This document shows positions 31,290 through 43,035 of a DNA stretch of 64,000 bases, in pieces. A program made the position numbers and the translations under genes. The notes beneath the pieces were generated by a model that saw only the letters and a program-made list of their open reading frames with translations, did not search any database and was not told the DNA's origin. Source of the DNA: Cunninghamella blakesleeana (lineage: Eukaryota > Mucoromycota > Mucoromycetes > Mucorales > Cunninghamellaceae); the NCBI GenBank assembly GCA_017871115.1, contig JAFCIZ010000008.1, positions 1-64,000 on the forward strand, read 5' to 3'. Each line of letters begins with the position of its first letter. Position 1 is the stretch's first letter.

Positions 31290-32384
31290 ATGCCAGAACA
31301 ATATACTATTCCTACCACTATGTATGCCCAAGTCTTGGAAAATTTTGGAGGTACCGATGCTTTTGAATATAAACAAGTACCAACTCCTACTATTAAAAAA
31401 CCAACAGATCTTATTGTCAAAGTGAAAGCCATTGGTACAAACCCTATCGAAGCCAAATTAAGAAGTGGAAATTTATTTAGTTTCCTGGTTAAGAAAAATG
31501 CTATTTTAGGTGCAGATTATGCTGGTATTATCGTAGCAAAGGGTGATCAAGTAAGCGACAATGCTTTCAAAGTAGGTGATGCTGTCTTTGGAAAACTTCA
31601 TTTACCCTCAGGACCACAAGGTAGCTATGCTGAATATATTCTTGTCTCTACTACGGAAGATAAAGCTATTGCTAAAAAACCTGAAAATATTACTTTTGAA
31701 GAAGCTGCTGCTGTTGGTATTGCTGGTTTAACTGCTTTAGAAGGTATATATAACAGGGTTCCCTTTACAACATTAGAAAAAAAAGAAGGTGAAGATAGAA
31801 AAATATTGATAATTGGTGCTTCTGGTGGTGTAGGAACTTATGCTATTCAAATGGGTAAAGCAATAGGTGCTTATGTAGTTGGTATCTGTAGCGCTAGAAA
31901 TGCTTCTTTGGTTTCTGAAACATTGGGTGCTGATCGAGTAGTCGATTATAATAATGAAGAAGATATGACTAATTTACAAAAAGAAATAAATTCATATGAT
32001 GTGGTATTTGATTTAGTGGGTAGTGATTCTTATTATAAAAAATTCATTACTTTAGCTAAAAAAAAAACTGGCGTTTTTGTTACAGCCGCTGGTCCTGGAG
32101 AACATTTTGGTGCTAAGAAAGTGAGTATCTTCAATTATCTTTCTGCTGGTTATACTCTTTTAAGTCGTAGTCTCTTTGGTTGCTCTCGTTATGCTATGAT
32201 TGCCGAATTACCTGAACATCAATTTGCTTCCATTATTGCACCCTGGTTTGCTAGTGGTGCCGTAAAAAGTTTTATTAAGCCTGAAAATGTTTTTGATTTG
32301 AAAGATGTTGCAAAAGCTCATGATCAAATAGAATCTAATCGTACTGCCGGAAAAATTGTACTTCAAGTTACTTCTAATAATTAA
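31290..32384 (+). CDS. MDR-family NAD(P)H quinone oxidoreductase (RTN4IP1/YIM1-like)
   Basis: An intronless 364-aa medium-chain dehydrogenase/reductase. The N-terminal GroES-like domain contains KVKAIGTNPIEAKLRSG and LGADYAGIIVAKG. The Rossmann domain carries the nucleotide-binding motif IIGASGGVGTYAIQMGKAIG, then LGADRVVDY and YDVVFDLVG. The Cys/His ligands of zinc alcohol dehydrogenases are absent, so it belongs to the zinc-free quinone-reductase branch and probably uses NADPH. A lone intron-free gene among intron-rich neighbours may reflect a retro-copied or transferred origin, but codon use looks like that of the host genes. Confidence 0.92.
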   Translation: MPEQYTIPTTMYAQVLENFGGTDAFEYKQVPTPTIKKPTDLIVKVKAIGTNPIEAKLRSGNLFSFLVKKNAILGADYAGIIVAKGDQVSDNAFKVGDAVFGKLHLPSGPQGSYAEYILVSTTEDKAIAKKPENITFEEAAAVGIAGLTALEGIYNRVPFTTLEKKEGEDRKILIIGASGGVGTYAIQMGKAIGAYVVGICSARNASLVSETLGADRVVDYNNEEDMTNLQKEINSYDVVFDLVGSDSYYKKFITLAKKKTGVFVTAAGPGEHFGAKKVSIFNYLSAGYTLLSRSLFGCSRYAMIAELPEHQFASIIAPWFASGAVKSFIKPENVFDLKDVAKAHDQIESNRTAGKIVLQVTSNN

Positions 32385-32588
32385 TCATTTTATTTTCTAT
32401 TTTTTTTTTTTTTTTTACAAGATCATTAAACAAAAAATCAAAACAAAACAAAACAAAAAAATAGTCAGCCCATTTATTACATAATATATTTGTTTAAGTA
32501 AATTTTTATTTTCATTTTTAATCATGCATATAATAAATAATAAATAATATCCTACTTTTTAAAAAAAAATTAAATATATTTAGTAATA

Positions 32589-33209
32589 CTATTCTTGTTT
32601 AAGATGTACAGTTTTTAGAGCTGATGATACACGTAAATAAGAATCAAAAAGCATAATCAATGGTAAAAGGAGATAAGGGAAATAAAAACTAATCAATGTC
32701 AAACGCTCAGAGGTAGTCAAATTAAAAGTAGGATTAAAATATACTTCAGCTAAAGTAGGGAGAACAGTTGTAGCAACATGTGCACCATAAGCAACAAGTC
32801 CTAAACGAATATGAAGAGAATCTGTTTAAAGATAAAAATAAATAAAATATAAATATAAATATAAACGATTAATATGCTTGTCAGTATTATTATTATTATT
32901 TTAAAAAAAAGAATCATTTAAAATAAATTTACTTTTCCAAAGACCATAACAAGCAATAAAGAAGAATATTAATTGAATAAATAATTCGCAATAAATAAAG
33001 GATAAAAACCAGTAAAGAGGTTCTTTACTACCCATCAAAGGATCTTTAAAATCGTTCACCAATATAGCAATTACATCTTTTAAGATTTGAGGTACAATAT
33101 GAGGAGGGTAAAAAGATTGCAAATCAATTAATAAGGTAATTGGAATATGCGTTGCAAAATATATAAAATAAATTAAATCCAAAGGTCGATTGAATAAAGG
33201 TACTGTCAT
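32589..33209 (-). CDS. EXPERA-domain membrane protein (TMEM97/sigma-2 receptor-like)
   Basis: Two exons, 33209 to about 32930 and about 32822-32589, encode about 170 aa with four membrane segments. It begins with a short N-terminus, RPLDLIYFIYFATHIPITLL, a loop with DPLMGSKEPLYWFLSFIYCE, then FIQLIFFFIACYGLW. The second exon has RLGLVAYGAHVATTVLPTLA and a last segment with FPYLLLPLIMLFDSYLR. The length, four-helix plan and EPLYW/FE-type loop fit the EXPERA family of sterol-isomerase-like and TMEM97 proteins, which are ER membrane proteins tied to sterol handling. The product ends in KTVHLKQE. The fungal substrate is unknown. Confidence 0.8.
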
Positions 33210-33582
33210 AATTAAATAGAAATAGGGTTTATTTTTTTTTTTATAAAGAAAATTAGAAAAAAGATATAGGTCCCATTTTTTTCAATTAAATTAATTTAAA
33301 CCTCAGCTTCGGGCCGATTTTTTTAATTTGACAAAATAATTGAAGGCATTTAGTGATAAATTTAACAATCGTCGCGTAAAACTGATTAAATAATAAAATA
33401 AAATAAGTATTCTATGAAAAAATAAAGAAATATCAACTAAGCATACTAATTATATTAGATAATAGTACTAAAGTGAAAATTAAAATGGTAAAGGAATTAC
33501 AGTGTATTTTATTTTTTTAGCACCCTTTTTTAAATTATCTTTAAATTAATTTTTATAATAAATTGGCGCTATCATTTTTGTA
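33210..33582. other. Intergenic region
   Basis: About 370 AT-rich bases between the EXPERA gene promoter and the end of the ARM-repeat gene. No feature is recognised. Confidence 0.6.
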
Positions 33583-35911
33583 TCATTTTTTTTCATCATA
33601 ATATTGATCAACTAATCTATTAGCAATAGCATATAGTTCTGGGTCGGGATTTGGGTTCACTGAAGCTAAGGCATCCATACAGTTATGAGTTTCATCCAAG
33701 ATTTCTTTTCCTTTGGTAACACGTGTTAATAACAATTCAATATAAGCTAATCCTAATCTTATTAATTCAGCATCTTGTGATTTGATAAAATCTAAAAAAG
33801 CTTTGATTATTGTTCTATGGGGTAATGAGTCCATATGTTTTTGTCCGTGATAAGCGATATTTAATAAACAGGTAGCTGCCTATGTAAACATATATATATT
33901 TAATAATGCTTCAGTTTTCCTTTCATCCATTATTATTTATACAATATTCAATATGAATTTTAAAAAAATCTCTTCATCAACACTTACCCCTTTACGAATA
34001 TCAAAATGGCCTGCTTGTATTAATTCAGTTAAACCTTGGATTGTTTCTTCAGTATCCACTTGTTCAATTATATAGGAACGTTTTCTATAAAAATATATAA
34101 AATATAAAAATAATCGAATAAACATATGCAAGTATAAATATATACAAGTAAATAAATAAATAAAATGTCCACCCACCCAGATGTAATATTTGATAAAACC
34201 CATAATGCTTCCTTTTTTACAACTTTAACATCTGAAGAAGTAGCCAATTTCATTATTGTTGATAAAAATGATATTTGCTGAACTAATATTTCAATTGTTT
34301 CATCTGATTCACCAGCTAGATTACCCAAAGTTCGTAATATTGGCAAAACCACAACACCTTCGTTTGATAATTTATGTAAAACTTTAATCAATACATGCAC
34401 AAATTGAGAATCTTGTGCGACTTGAACTCTAAATTCATTACTAGCAGCTGTCAAAAAACTCATAACCCAAGCAACTTCTGTAATAGTGTCCGCCTAAATA
34501 TATATATAATATACGCATATATGATTAGTTAAATATAAATATACTATTTTTATAATCAGATTATATATTTAAGTTTATTTATATATATTTATACATATGA
34601 TTAAATATTTACTTACAGTTTCTTTTGATAAATGATGTAATAATTTTGGCCCAATACCAGCTGTAATAAAAGGTTTTAATTGCGATTCTTCTCCCCTTGC
34701 TAAATTAGCTAAAGCAAAACATGCCGATTGAATTGTACTTGATTCCTATTATATAGGAGTAATAATAAGTATAAGAATAAATAAAATTATTGCACTATAT
34801 GTTAATTTTATATTTGTATATATTTTTATATTACTTTATTTTATTCTCTTTTTTTTATTTATTTCATTTAATTATTTTACATTAGAATCCAACATTCGAA
34901 TCAATGGTAAAATGGCTCCATTATTTCTAATCCTTGCCCTCACTTCATCATCTTCATTGGTCATGTCACCTAAATCTTCAGCAGCCATGTTTCCTAACGC
35001 CCCAGCAGCCATTTCACGAAGTGTTGAGTTTTCCGAGTCTAGTAAATTGATCAAATAAGGTATCGTTGATATAGATTTTATCCATATATCGTAAGGTCCA
35101 GCAGCAATGTCTTTTTTTTAAAATTATATATAAATGTATATAAAATAATCAAAATTAATTTATAAATATTATATTAAACATAAATATATAGGTATATCTT
35201 ACTTGATATAGCTTGAACGACTCTAATCTGCTCATCAATTTCTGTACCGGTTAACAATCGCTATACATAAAGTAAAATTAAAATAATGAAAGAAAAGAAA
35301 AAACTTAAATGTTTGTATCCTTTTGCATTATTATAAAAAATTATATATATATTTACAGTTAAAGTTTCAATACAGTTGCCTTCAATAATAAATGTCAATA
35401 GAGCTTCGGCTGGTTCCAAAACAAATTTTCCTAAGTATTTTAACGCTTCCATTCGTACTTCTTTATCGCTATTTGAAAGATCATGGGCTAAAGATTGTAC
35501 TTGCATAGTATTTAAACGATAGTAGGGATCTATATCTTCTATTTTTGTAATTAAATATATAGATATAGATATAAAGATATGAATAGTTTAATTAATACAA
35601 GTTTGTTTATTTATATTTTTTTTTCTTATTTATTATTATTACTAATATTATTTAAAACTGTTGAATACTTTACTATCATGTTCAGAGATATTTTCCATAA
35701 ATTGTTCATGATCTTCTGGTTCAGATTCCCCAGCACTTTCATATTCTTCTTTACGAGTCAAATGCCGATATCGTTTTGCTGTTATTAATTGTTCGCGGTG
35801 CTTTTTTCTTAAAGTTTGATTGATGGCAAGACGTCTCTGACGAATATCATCTGAGGAGCCAGATATACTAGTTCTCTTATATAAATGACGATGGTTGGGT
35901 TTATCGGGCAT
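33583..35911 (-). CDS. Importin-alpha-like armadillo protein (possible TMCO6 type)
   Basis: About eight exons. The first (from 35911) encodes an Arg/Lys-rich region, IRQRRLAINQTLRKKHREQL, that resembles an importin-beta-binding (IBB) segment. Armadillo repeats follow: SNSDKEVRMEALKYLGKFVL, IRVVQAISNIAAGPYDIW, STLREMAAGALGNMAAEDLG, TIQSACFALANLARGEES, LPILRTLGNLAGES and KKEALWVLSNITSG, with a helical end (AELIRLGLAYIELLLTR). In standard importin alpha the inner-groove Trp/Asn pairs recur in most repeats; here the pair is clear in only one (WVLSNI). That, and the IBB wording, fit TMCO6-like relatives better. A nuclear-transport adaptor role is likely but not certain. Exon 1 probably ends at GTAAAG just before 35670. 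Confidence 0.8.
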
Positions 35912-36061
35912 AATATTAACTTTAACAAATAAACAATAAAGAAAAAAGAGAAAGAAGAAAAAAAAAAATTATGGGTGGGAAATATTTTTTTAAATAGAAA
36001 AAATGACTGGGTTTTATTCAAAATTATTTATATTTATATATATTTTTGCATAATAAAAAAT

Positions 36062-37301
36062 TTAAAAGTCCCTTAAAATCATGACCATACTATCCAATCG
36101 AGCTATTGAAGTTTCTAATCTCGCTAAAACTTTTTCCATATTATCCTTTTCAGCTTTATCTCCATCACTTAACAAATCCATATTTTCAATTACATCTTTT
36201 CTATTTAATTTTTCTAATAAACGGGACCGAATAGCCAATTCATTTTTTTTACGTTGTTGAAGATTACCAAGGACACGATAAATATCTACCAAGATTTCTT
36301 CATAGCATTTTTCAAGAGGCACATACCATAAATGAAATGATCTACCAGGTGCACGATCAGCTGAACGAGGAACTTCTTGAATTTCAACAAATCCATGTAG
36401 ATGCAATAAAGCTAATTTTTCTCTTGTATCTTTAGGTGGTAACATGGCTAATTTTTGTACTTGAGATTCATCCAATTTCCCTTTTTCAATTAATATTCTA
36501 ACAATACGACATGTGGCGACACCAAGCCTTTCACGAAGTAAGGTTTCCAATATTTTACGTTTCATAGATAGTCGTAATTTATATAGATTGATAGAGTATT
36601 GATTAGACCCTAAATCATCTCTTGTTTTTAAAAATCCAGATTGATCCAACTTTAACAAGTTGATATAGCCACGTAGAGTCTCCTGTGTACTAGGTTTCCT
36701 ATTACTATGGCTATCTAATATGTCTTGCTGTAATACAATATCCCCTTGGGTTAAAAGATCGGGTGCAAGTATGTTGGCAATATGCATTGGTGTTGCAGCA
36801 GCTGTTTTTTTTAATAAAAATAAAAATAAAACAAGCATAAGTATTAAAGAGAATATATTTTTATATTTTACTTCCTATTTTATTTTGTTTATTTTCATTT
36901 TCATTTACGAGTATCATCTTCTTTTAAACTCTTCATCTTATCCTTTGCAAAATCAAGAAATCCTTTTAAAACTTGTCCTGCTGTTCTATTTATTCTTTCA
37001 GTAGCAAAATCAACTATTGCCTAAAACGAATACATAGATAATATTAAAACTACTTTAGTTTCATTTCTTTCAAATTATATTTTAGTACTATTATTTGCTA
37101 TATTTCCTTTTATTTACAACCCTCTCTCTCTTTCTCATCCTCTTTCTCTTTATATATATATATATATATATATATATTACATCATTTCTAAATATCATAT
37201 TAAACTGTTCATAATTTATATTAAAATACACCGTATTGTCAATTTCAATAGTGTCAGAAGCATCTTCCATTTTTCTATTTCGTGCATCACTGGTATGTCT
37301 C

Positions 37302-37352
<51 letters not shown>

Positions 37353-37531
37353 AGTTAAAATTTTATATATTTAATAATTAGCAATTTAATAATATGACTA
37401 TTGATATTTATATTATATTACCTTGGCTGGTAAACCTAAAGGATCAGCAGCTTTTCGTTTCTATTATTGATATCATTTTAATAAATGAAAATAGATGAAA
37501 GATGAATCATGAGTATATCTATCTATCTATC

Positions 37532-37562
<31 letters not shown>

Positions 37563-38527
37563 ATATAAACATAATTACCATGCCAACCATATCACCCATA
37601 TTAATTTCTGATTCTACTTGAGCTTGTGCTGCTTTTTTAATAGCTTGTAATTCTTTTGTAGTAGTAATAGTATACCTTTCGGCTTCTTTTTCTTCAGCTT
37701 GCAGTAATCTATCTATTGCTGATCTACTATGTTCCGGCAAAACGGCCGTAATGAATTTATGATAGGCCATATTGGTGAACGTTTTAATATAAACATTTAC
37801 ATCTATTTAAATTAATTTTATTTTTACTATTAGTATATAGATTTAAGATAATTGTTTAAAGTTTATCCCAAACTATTGCTTTTATCTATACATCTTTCTA
37901 TTGCTGTCTTTTTTTTTTTGTACTTACTTGGATCATCTTTCTTAGCTTCTTTAATACCGTCAATAGTCATTCTTCCGTTTAAAAACATTAATTCACTTAT
38001 ATCTTTACCCTTTTTTTTTGTTTATTTAAAATTATATACATATATAAATATACATATATATAAATAAAATTGAAAGCCCAACTATTGTTTTTTATTTACT
38101 TTTTATCTTTAGTATATAATGAATATATTTACCTCCTTTCCAAACCGTTCTTCGGATAATCTTAAAATAGCACCCATACGTAGTCGTAAAAGAATCTTTT
38201 CAGAGTTTATCAAATAAAAGGTAGGTTCATAGGCAGTTAACGTGTCAGCCGGATCTGTAAAATAACATATACCATGTTGTATTAATACTGTTAATGATTC
38301 TCGTACTTGACGCTGTGTAAGTTTAGTAAATCGAATAATATCGCGTAAAGTTAATCTTCCTTTTAAAAGAACCTGGTGAGCTACTTTCTAAATATATAAA
38401 TAAATAATATATAGCCATTAGTATTATTACCATTTTTAAAAAATAAAAATAAAAATATATTTACTGCAGGAAAAGGGCCAAATTCTTCTTCCATAATTTC
38501 TCTACATAATCTAAATTCAAACGACAT
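36062..38527 (-). CDS. RPC82: RNA polymerase III subunit RPC3 (RPC82/POLR3C)
   Basis: About eight exons. The first gives MSFEFRLCREIMEEEFGPFP. The next carries the winged-helix text KVAHQVLLKGRLTLRDIIRF and LTQRQVRESLTVLIQHG. Middle exons include the POLR3C signature YFNINYEQFNMIFRND joined to AIVDFATERI. The last exon (from about 36815) has further winged helices (LGVATCRIVRILIEKGKLDE, PKDTREKLALLHLHGFVEIQ) and a C-terminal coiled coil ending ILRDF. RPC82 helps open promoters and initiate transcription of tRNA and 5S genes. The gene is 150 bp upstream of the ARM gene on the same strand and shares a 275-bp divergent promoter with the DNA glycosylase at 38803. One intron has a T/A homopolymer pair directly before its 3' splice site. 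Confidence 0.9.
37302..37351. repeat. T20A30 perfect homopolymer palindrome in an intron
   Basis: On the plus strand about 20 T are followed at once by about 30 A. On the coding (minus) strand the intron reads poly-T then poly-A and then AG at the exon start, so A rather than pyrimidine directly precedes the splice site. The RNA could fold into a 20-bp A-U stem. Similar but shorter T/A pairs occur at 6847-6878, 58611-58631 and 63102-63119. Confidence 0.75.
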
Positions 38528-38802
38528 TATATTTTTTTATTATATTAATTCATGTATATAGTAATATATTAAACTGAATATTATTATTAAAAATAATAAT
38601 AATAATAATAATGATCGAGAAAAAGAAATGAAAGTAAATTATTGTTCAATTTTTTTTTTGTATTAAAAAATAATACACTCCGCCCCTTTTTTTACATATT
38701 TTTTAGTGGCTGCGGTGTGGAATATTTAAAAAATTAAGCAAATTGTTTTCAAAGTTTCCTTCCTTTTCCTTTCTTTATTATAAAATAATAATAAAATAAC
38801 TA

Positions 38803-39554
38803 ATGCCAAAATCACCCTATTTCAAAAAAACCAAAGAAATAATAAATAAACCATTAAAAAAAAATATAGATCAAGATATATTGAACAAACAGCTACCTGA
38901 TTATCTTGATTATGATTTAAAGGTATTATTTGTTGGTATAAACCCTGGAATAACGAGTGCTCTTCGTGGGCATCACTTCGCGGGGCCAACGAATCATTTT
39001 TGGGGTTGTCTTTCTGAAAGTGGTAAAGAATAGTCTTCTTTTTATATACAATATTATTATAAAAAATTATAAGAAGAAAAAGAGATCTACGATAAATGGA
39101 GTTGGATTACAATATAATATATATATATATATATATAGGTTTAGTAGATCGACCCTTAACTTATAAAGATGATAGTATTTTAACAACTCAGTATAAATTA
39201 GGCATGACAAATTTATCGCATCGTGCAACCCGGCAACAATCTGATTTAACCATGGATGAGCAAAAACAAAACATACCACTTTTAACGGAAAAAATAACAA
39301 CTTATCGACCAAAAGTAGCTTGTTTTATTGGAAAAGGAATATATGAAATTTATGCAAAAAAAAAAATTACTAGTTTAGGACTACAACCTATCAACGATGC
39401 AATTCCTTGGAATTCGAATAATGATAATGGAGAATCTGGCCATACACTCATTTTTGTTATGCCAAGCACAAGTGGAAGAGTCTCAGCTTATCGAAAATCG
39501 GATAAACTCAAGTATACAAAATTAGTTATACAATACTTATATATTTTTATATAA
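38803..39554 (+). CDS. G/T(U)-mismatch DNA glycosylase (TDG/Mug family)
   Basis: Two exons, 38803 to about 39022 and about 39139 to 39554, joined in phase at ESG/LVDRP, encode about 210 aa. The active-site motif GINPG contains the catalytic Asn and is followed by HHFAGPTNHFW. The other family motifs are present: GMTNLSHRATR and MPSTSGRVSAY, the DNA-intercalation loop. It removes uracil or thymine from G mismatches in base-excision repair, and in animals also oxidised methylcytosines. It resembles fission-yeast Thp1 in size. Unlike animal TDG it lacks a long N-terminal region. Divergent from RPC82 with a 275-bp shared promoter. Confidence 0.92.
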
Positions 39555-40237
39555 GGGAGACAAAGATTATAACAGGTTAACATTTTATTTTATTTTTTTC
39601 AAAAATATTGAATAGATTTTTTAAACAATTGTGTTCTTTAGTAAATCAACAATGCAATAATTTAGAAAAATAATTTATAATATTCTACACTTCAACATTC
39701 ATCGACAATTCATTTTCATACCATCAATGTATAATGCAATCATCATTTTTATAATCACATTTTAAATATTATTAATAATCATAATAAAAATTAAAGAACC
39801 ATTCATTTTATATGCATTTAAAAAATCAAAAACCTTTTACATTTTTCAGAGTATAGAAATGGGGTAGCATTGGTTATTTATTTATTTTGCATCGCAAGTT
39901 CTGATAAAAATAAAAAACAATAGAACTACTAATACAATATTTGAATAGGTACTGAAAGAAAAGTTTATTTATTTATTTTAAAAAAGAAACACATAAAAAG
40001 CATGAAAACATTTTTATTTTATATATATATATTAAAAAAAAGCAGGATTAACCTTTTATTCATAGATAATAAATTAATATGTATATATTGTTTGCGAATT
40101 GGTAGTATATGCATCAATTATAAAGATCATTGAGAACTATAATTAGCATTTAACACAAGTATATATACTTATACATACTTATATTTATATTTATATACCA
40201 TTACACCAACCATTTCTATGTCTTATTAAAAATGCAT

Positions 40238-40275
<38 letters not shown>

Positions 40276-40331
40276 TAAAATGAATTTTTATTAAATGTAA
40301 CCTTTTTCCTTTTTTATTAATATTTTTTTAT
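39555..40331. other. Convergent intergenic region
   Basis: About 780 AT-rich bases between the ends of the glycosylase and epsilon-COP genes, with a (CA)n(TA)n microsatellite near 40236-40274. No gene is seen. Confidence 0.65.
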
Positions 40332-41661
40332 TTATATTAAATCTACTGCATTGAAACGAGAAGCTGACCGATCAAATAAACTGGATTTAAGGTCGAGGTC
40401 TTCCAAAAATGGATGATGAGGTGCTACTTCACGTAATTGACTATAAAATGTTGATTAAAAAAAAAAAAGAAATATGATAAATAAATACTGTGTATATTTA
40501 TTATTATTTTCGGTATATATTAATACATATAAATATGTATCTATTTCAGATTACCTAATATATCTAGTTGTGACTTCGCCTTGTTTAGCTAATAAATTAG
40601 AACATACGATCATATTAACAAGAGTATCAGGATCGTTATTATTCTATTCAAATAATTAAATTAAAATCAAAAATAAGTAAAGAATGTTAGATTCAAAATA
40701 AGCTCCGTTTCATAGTCCCCATAGTTTATAGTATTACTTTATTTAATGCTTCTAATAATAAACTTTCCGCTTCAGGATATCTACCCATAGCAAGATTAGC
40801 AGCTGCTTGACCGTTTAAAATTTGAATTGTTTGTGAGGTATTGGATTGAGCGAATTCTTCAAAAATATAAAATGCTTCTTGATATTTTTCACCACCCTAT
40901 TTAAATACAGTTACATATATCAAAAATTATAATTATTATCATCACTCATTTAAAATTTAAAAAAATCAATATTTAAACTTTGATAATCCTAATTACCACT
41001 CTTAAATCAACACATGCTTCCATTAATTGTAATAATAAAGCATCTTCGGCCCATGATTTAGCATGATTGACTTCATTTCTAGCCAAATCCAATCGATCCA
41101 TTTGTAAATAAATTTGAACAGCTAATGCAGAACTATCAATATATATATATATATAATATATTTTTTAATATATTAAAATCATACATATCTATATGTTATT
41201 TTTATCATTTATTTATCAAATCCATTTTACCATTCTAATTTCTTTGTACGAACATGAATAACCTGAAGAGCATCATCATATTTACCTGCACGAGCAAATA
41301 AAGTACCAATGATAACTTGAACGACAGTATGAACACGGTTAGAGCCTTGTTCAAACAATTGCTGAGCGCGTTGAAGAATATCATCAGTAGGTTGTTGGGT
41401 AGATTGTTGTTGTAAAAATAAGGCTAATAAATAAACAGCTCTTAATCCAGCATCCAGAGTATCATCGTTGTCTTTTATATCTGATAAAACAAGATTGTAT
41501 TTTCCTTGTGCAATATAACTTCGGTACATGTAAGTTTTAGCTTCTATTTTGCCTTCTGGTGATTGAATAACTTGCGAACTGCTGACTTGATTAATTAAAG
41601 ATTGATAATTGCCTAAAGCAAACATATTACGAATACCGAATAAGACTGATTCTTCATCCAT
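40332..41661 (-). CDS. Coatomer subunit epsilon (epsilon-COP)
   Basis: About six exons encode roughly 290 aa of TPR-like helices. The first exon is the longest: ESVLFGIRNMFALGNYQSLI, KTYMYRSYIAQGKYNLVLSD and VVQVIIGTLFARAGKYDDAL. Later exons give ALAVQIYLQMDRLDLARNE, YQEAFYIFEEFAQ and the family signature LNGQAAANLAMGRYPEAESL, then NNDPDTLVNMIVCSNLLAKQ. The C-terminus ends with FDRSASRFNAVDLI. Epsilon-COP is part of the COPI coat on Golgi-to-ER vesicles and packs on alpha-COP. The length and motif order are normal. Confidence 0.93.
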
Positions 41662-43035
41662 TTTTGTATATTCAACTATTTATTTTAGAATAATATATAT
41701 AATTTTATTAAAAAAAAAAAGATGGAACTAGATGAAAGAAAATAAAAAAAAGGAACGTTGGAATTCAACATATCAGTTTCTGAAAACCCACGTAATTTAA
41801 ACTCCGTTATTTTAAAGATTTAAATTGTGGTAGGCGGTGACTGACTTTTTTCTTTTTCATTTTTTTCACTATTTTCTATTTCTTATTTTTTCTTTAACAC
41901 GTAATGGAAGAATTTATTATAAAGCATATTCTCTCCTCTTATTAACAACAATAATGAACAATTCTACGGTTTATTCAAACAAAAAAAAATAATTAAAAAG
42001 GATCAAACCATTGAACAAAAGAGATAAAGAGCAAAGGAAATAATCACAATCAAGGTATATAATGCATTTAGCATAAAATTTGAATTTTTTTAAAATAAAA
42101 TAAGTACTCTTATTTTTTTGATATATATTTATATTTATATTGTCTCTTTTTTTTAACATTTACAAAAAATAGTAGTTGAATCTTCAATATATAAAAAAGA
42201 AAAGGAAAAAAACTACAGAAAATTGAAAGCAAAAGGCAATAAAAAGACGCAAAGAAATACTGTTATATTAACCTATAAAAGATGTTCAGTTACCAGAATT
42301 TATGGTTCAAGTGCTAAAACTCATTTTAATGCTTGTAGCTCTGGATTCAATTTTCATTCTTTTTTTTTTTTGGAAGTTTCATTTGCCGGTTATCTTGTTG
42401 ATACTACAAGTTACCATACCGATTCATCCTTCTTCATCGCGTAAGCTAATAAAAATAAAAAGGAACATTGCACAAGTTAAGCTTAATTTATATGTATGAC
42501 ATTGTTGTTATTGTATTGTGTAGCATTTTACTTCACAATCTATCATAGACTTCCACTATCTCTAAACTATTCTACATACTCATCCCAACAACATTAATAG
42601 CAGTCTCATTGTAATAATCTAGTATCTTCCTTTTCTAAAATCACCACCATTGACCAACCTAATAATTAGATTATGATTACAAGTACTAGTATTAATACAA
42701 CTTCTCCAACTTTACTTCCCAACGTAATTATAACACTAATACCGCCATATTTTCTTTTAATAAATTGTAAGAGACTGATTATCTTCGTGAATTTGTAAGC
42801 ATATTATTGTACCATATATAACATACGAGTATCTATATATTAAATAGAGCTCTTTCTCTTTTTCTTTGTATATATATGGTTAAATTTTGGCTGCATTTTA
42901 ATTTCGTGAATGTTCAATTACTCCTATGATTTTTAATGTCAGAAAAAAATAACTTACAAAAGGAAATAAAATAAAATCAATCCCCGTATTTTTTCTTTTT
43001 TTTTTAACAAAAAATAATATTTTTATTCTACTAAA
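41662..43035. other. 1.4-kb divergent promoter region with an unexplained C-richer segment
   Basis: This region separates the epsilon-COP and Vps20 start codons. From about 42200 to 42760 the plus strand is less AT-extreme and richer in C than other intergenic DNA. A 65-codon frame at 42302-42499 (MVQVLKLILMLVALDSIFIL at its start) resembles a signal anchor and contains a good splice donor (GTAAGC near 42440), but no following exon or domain is recognisable. It could be a small membrane protein, a non-coding transcript or chance. I do not call a gene. Confidence 0.4.
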
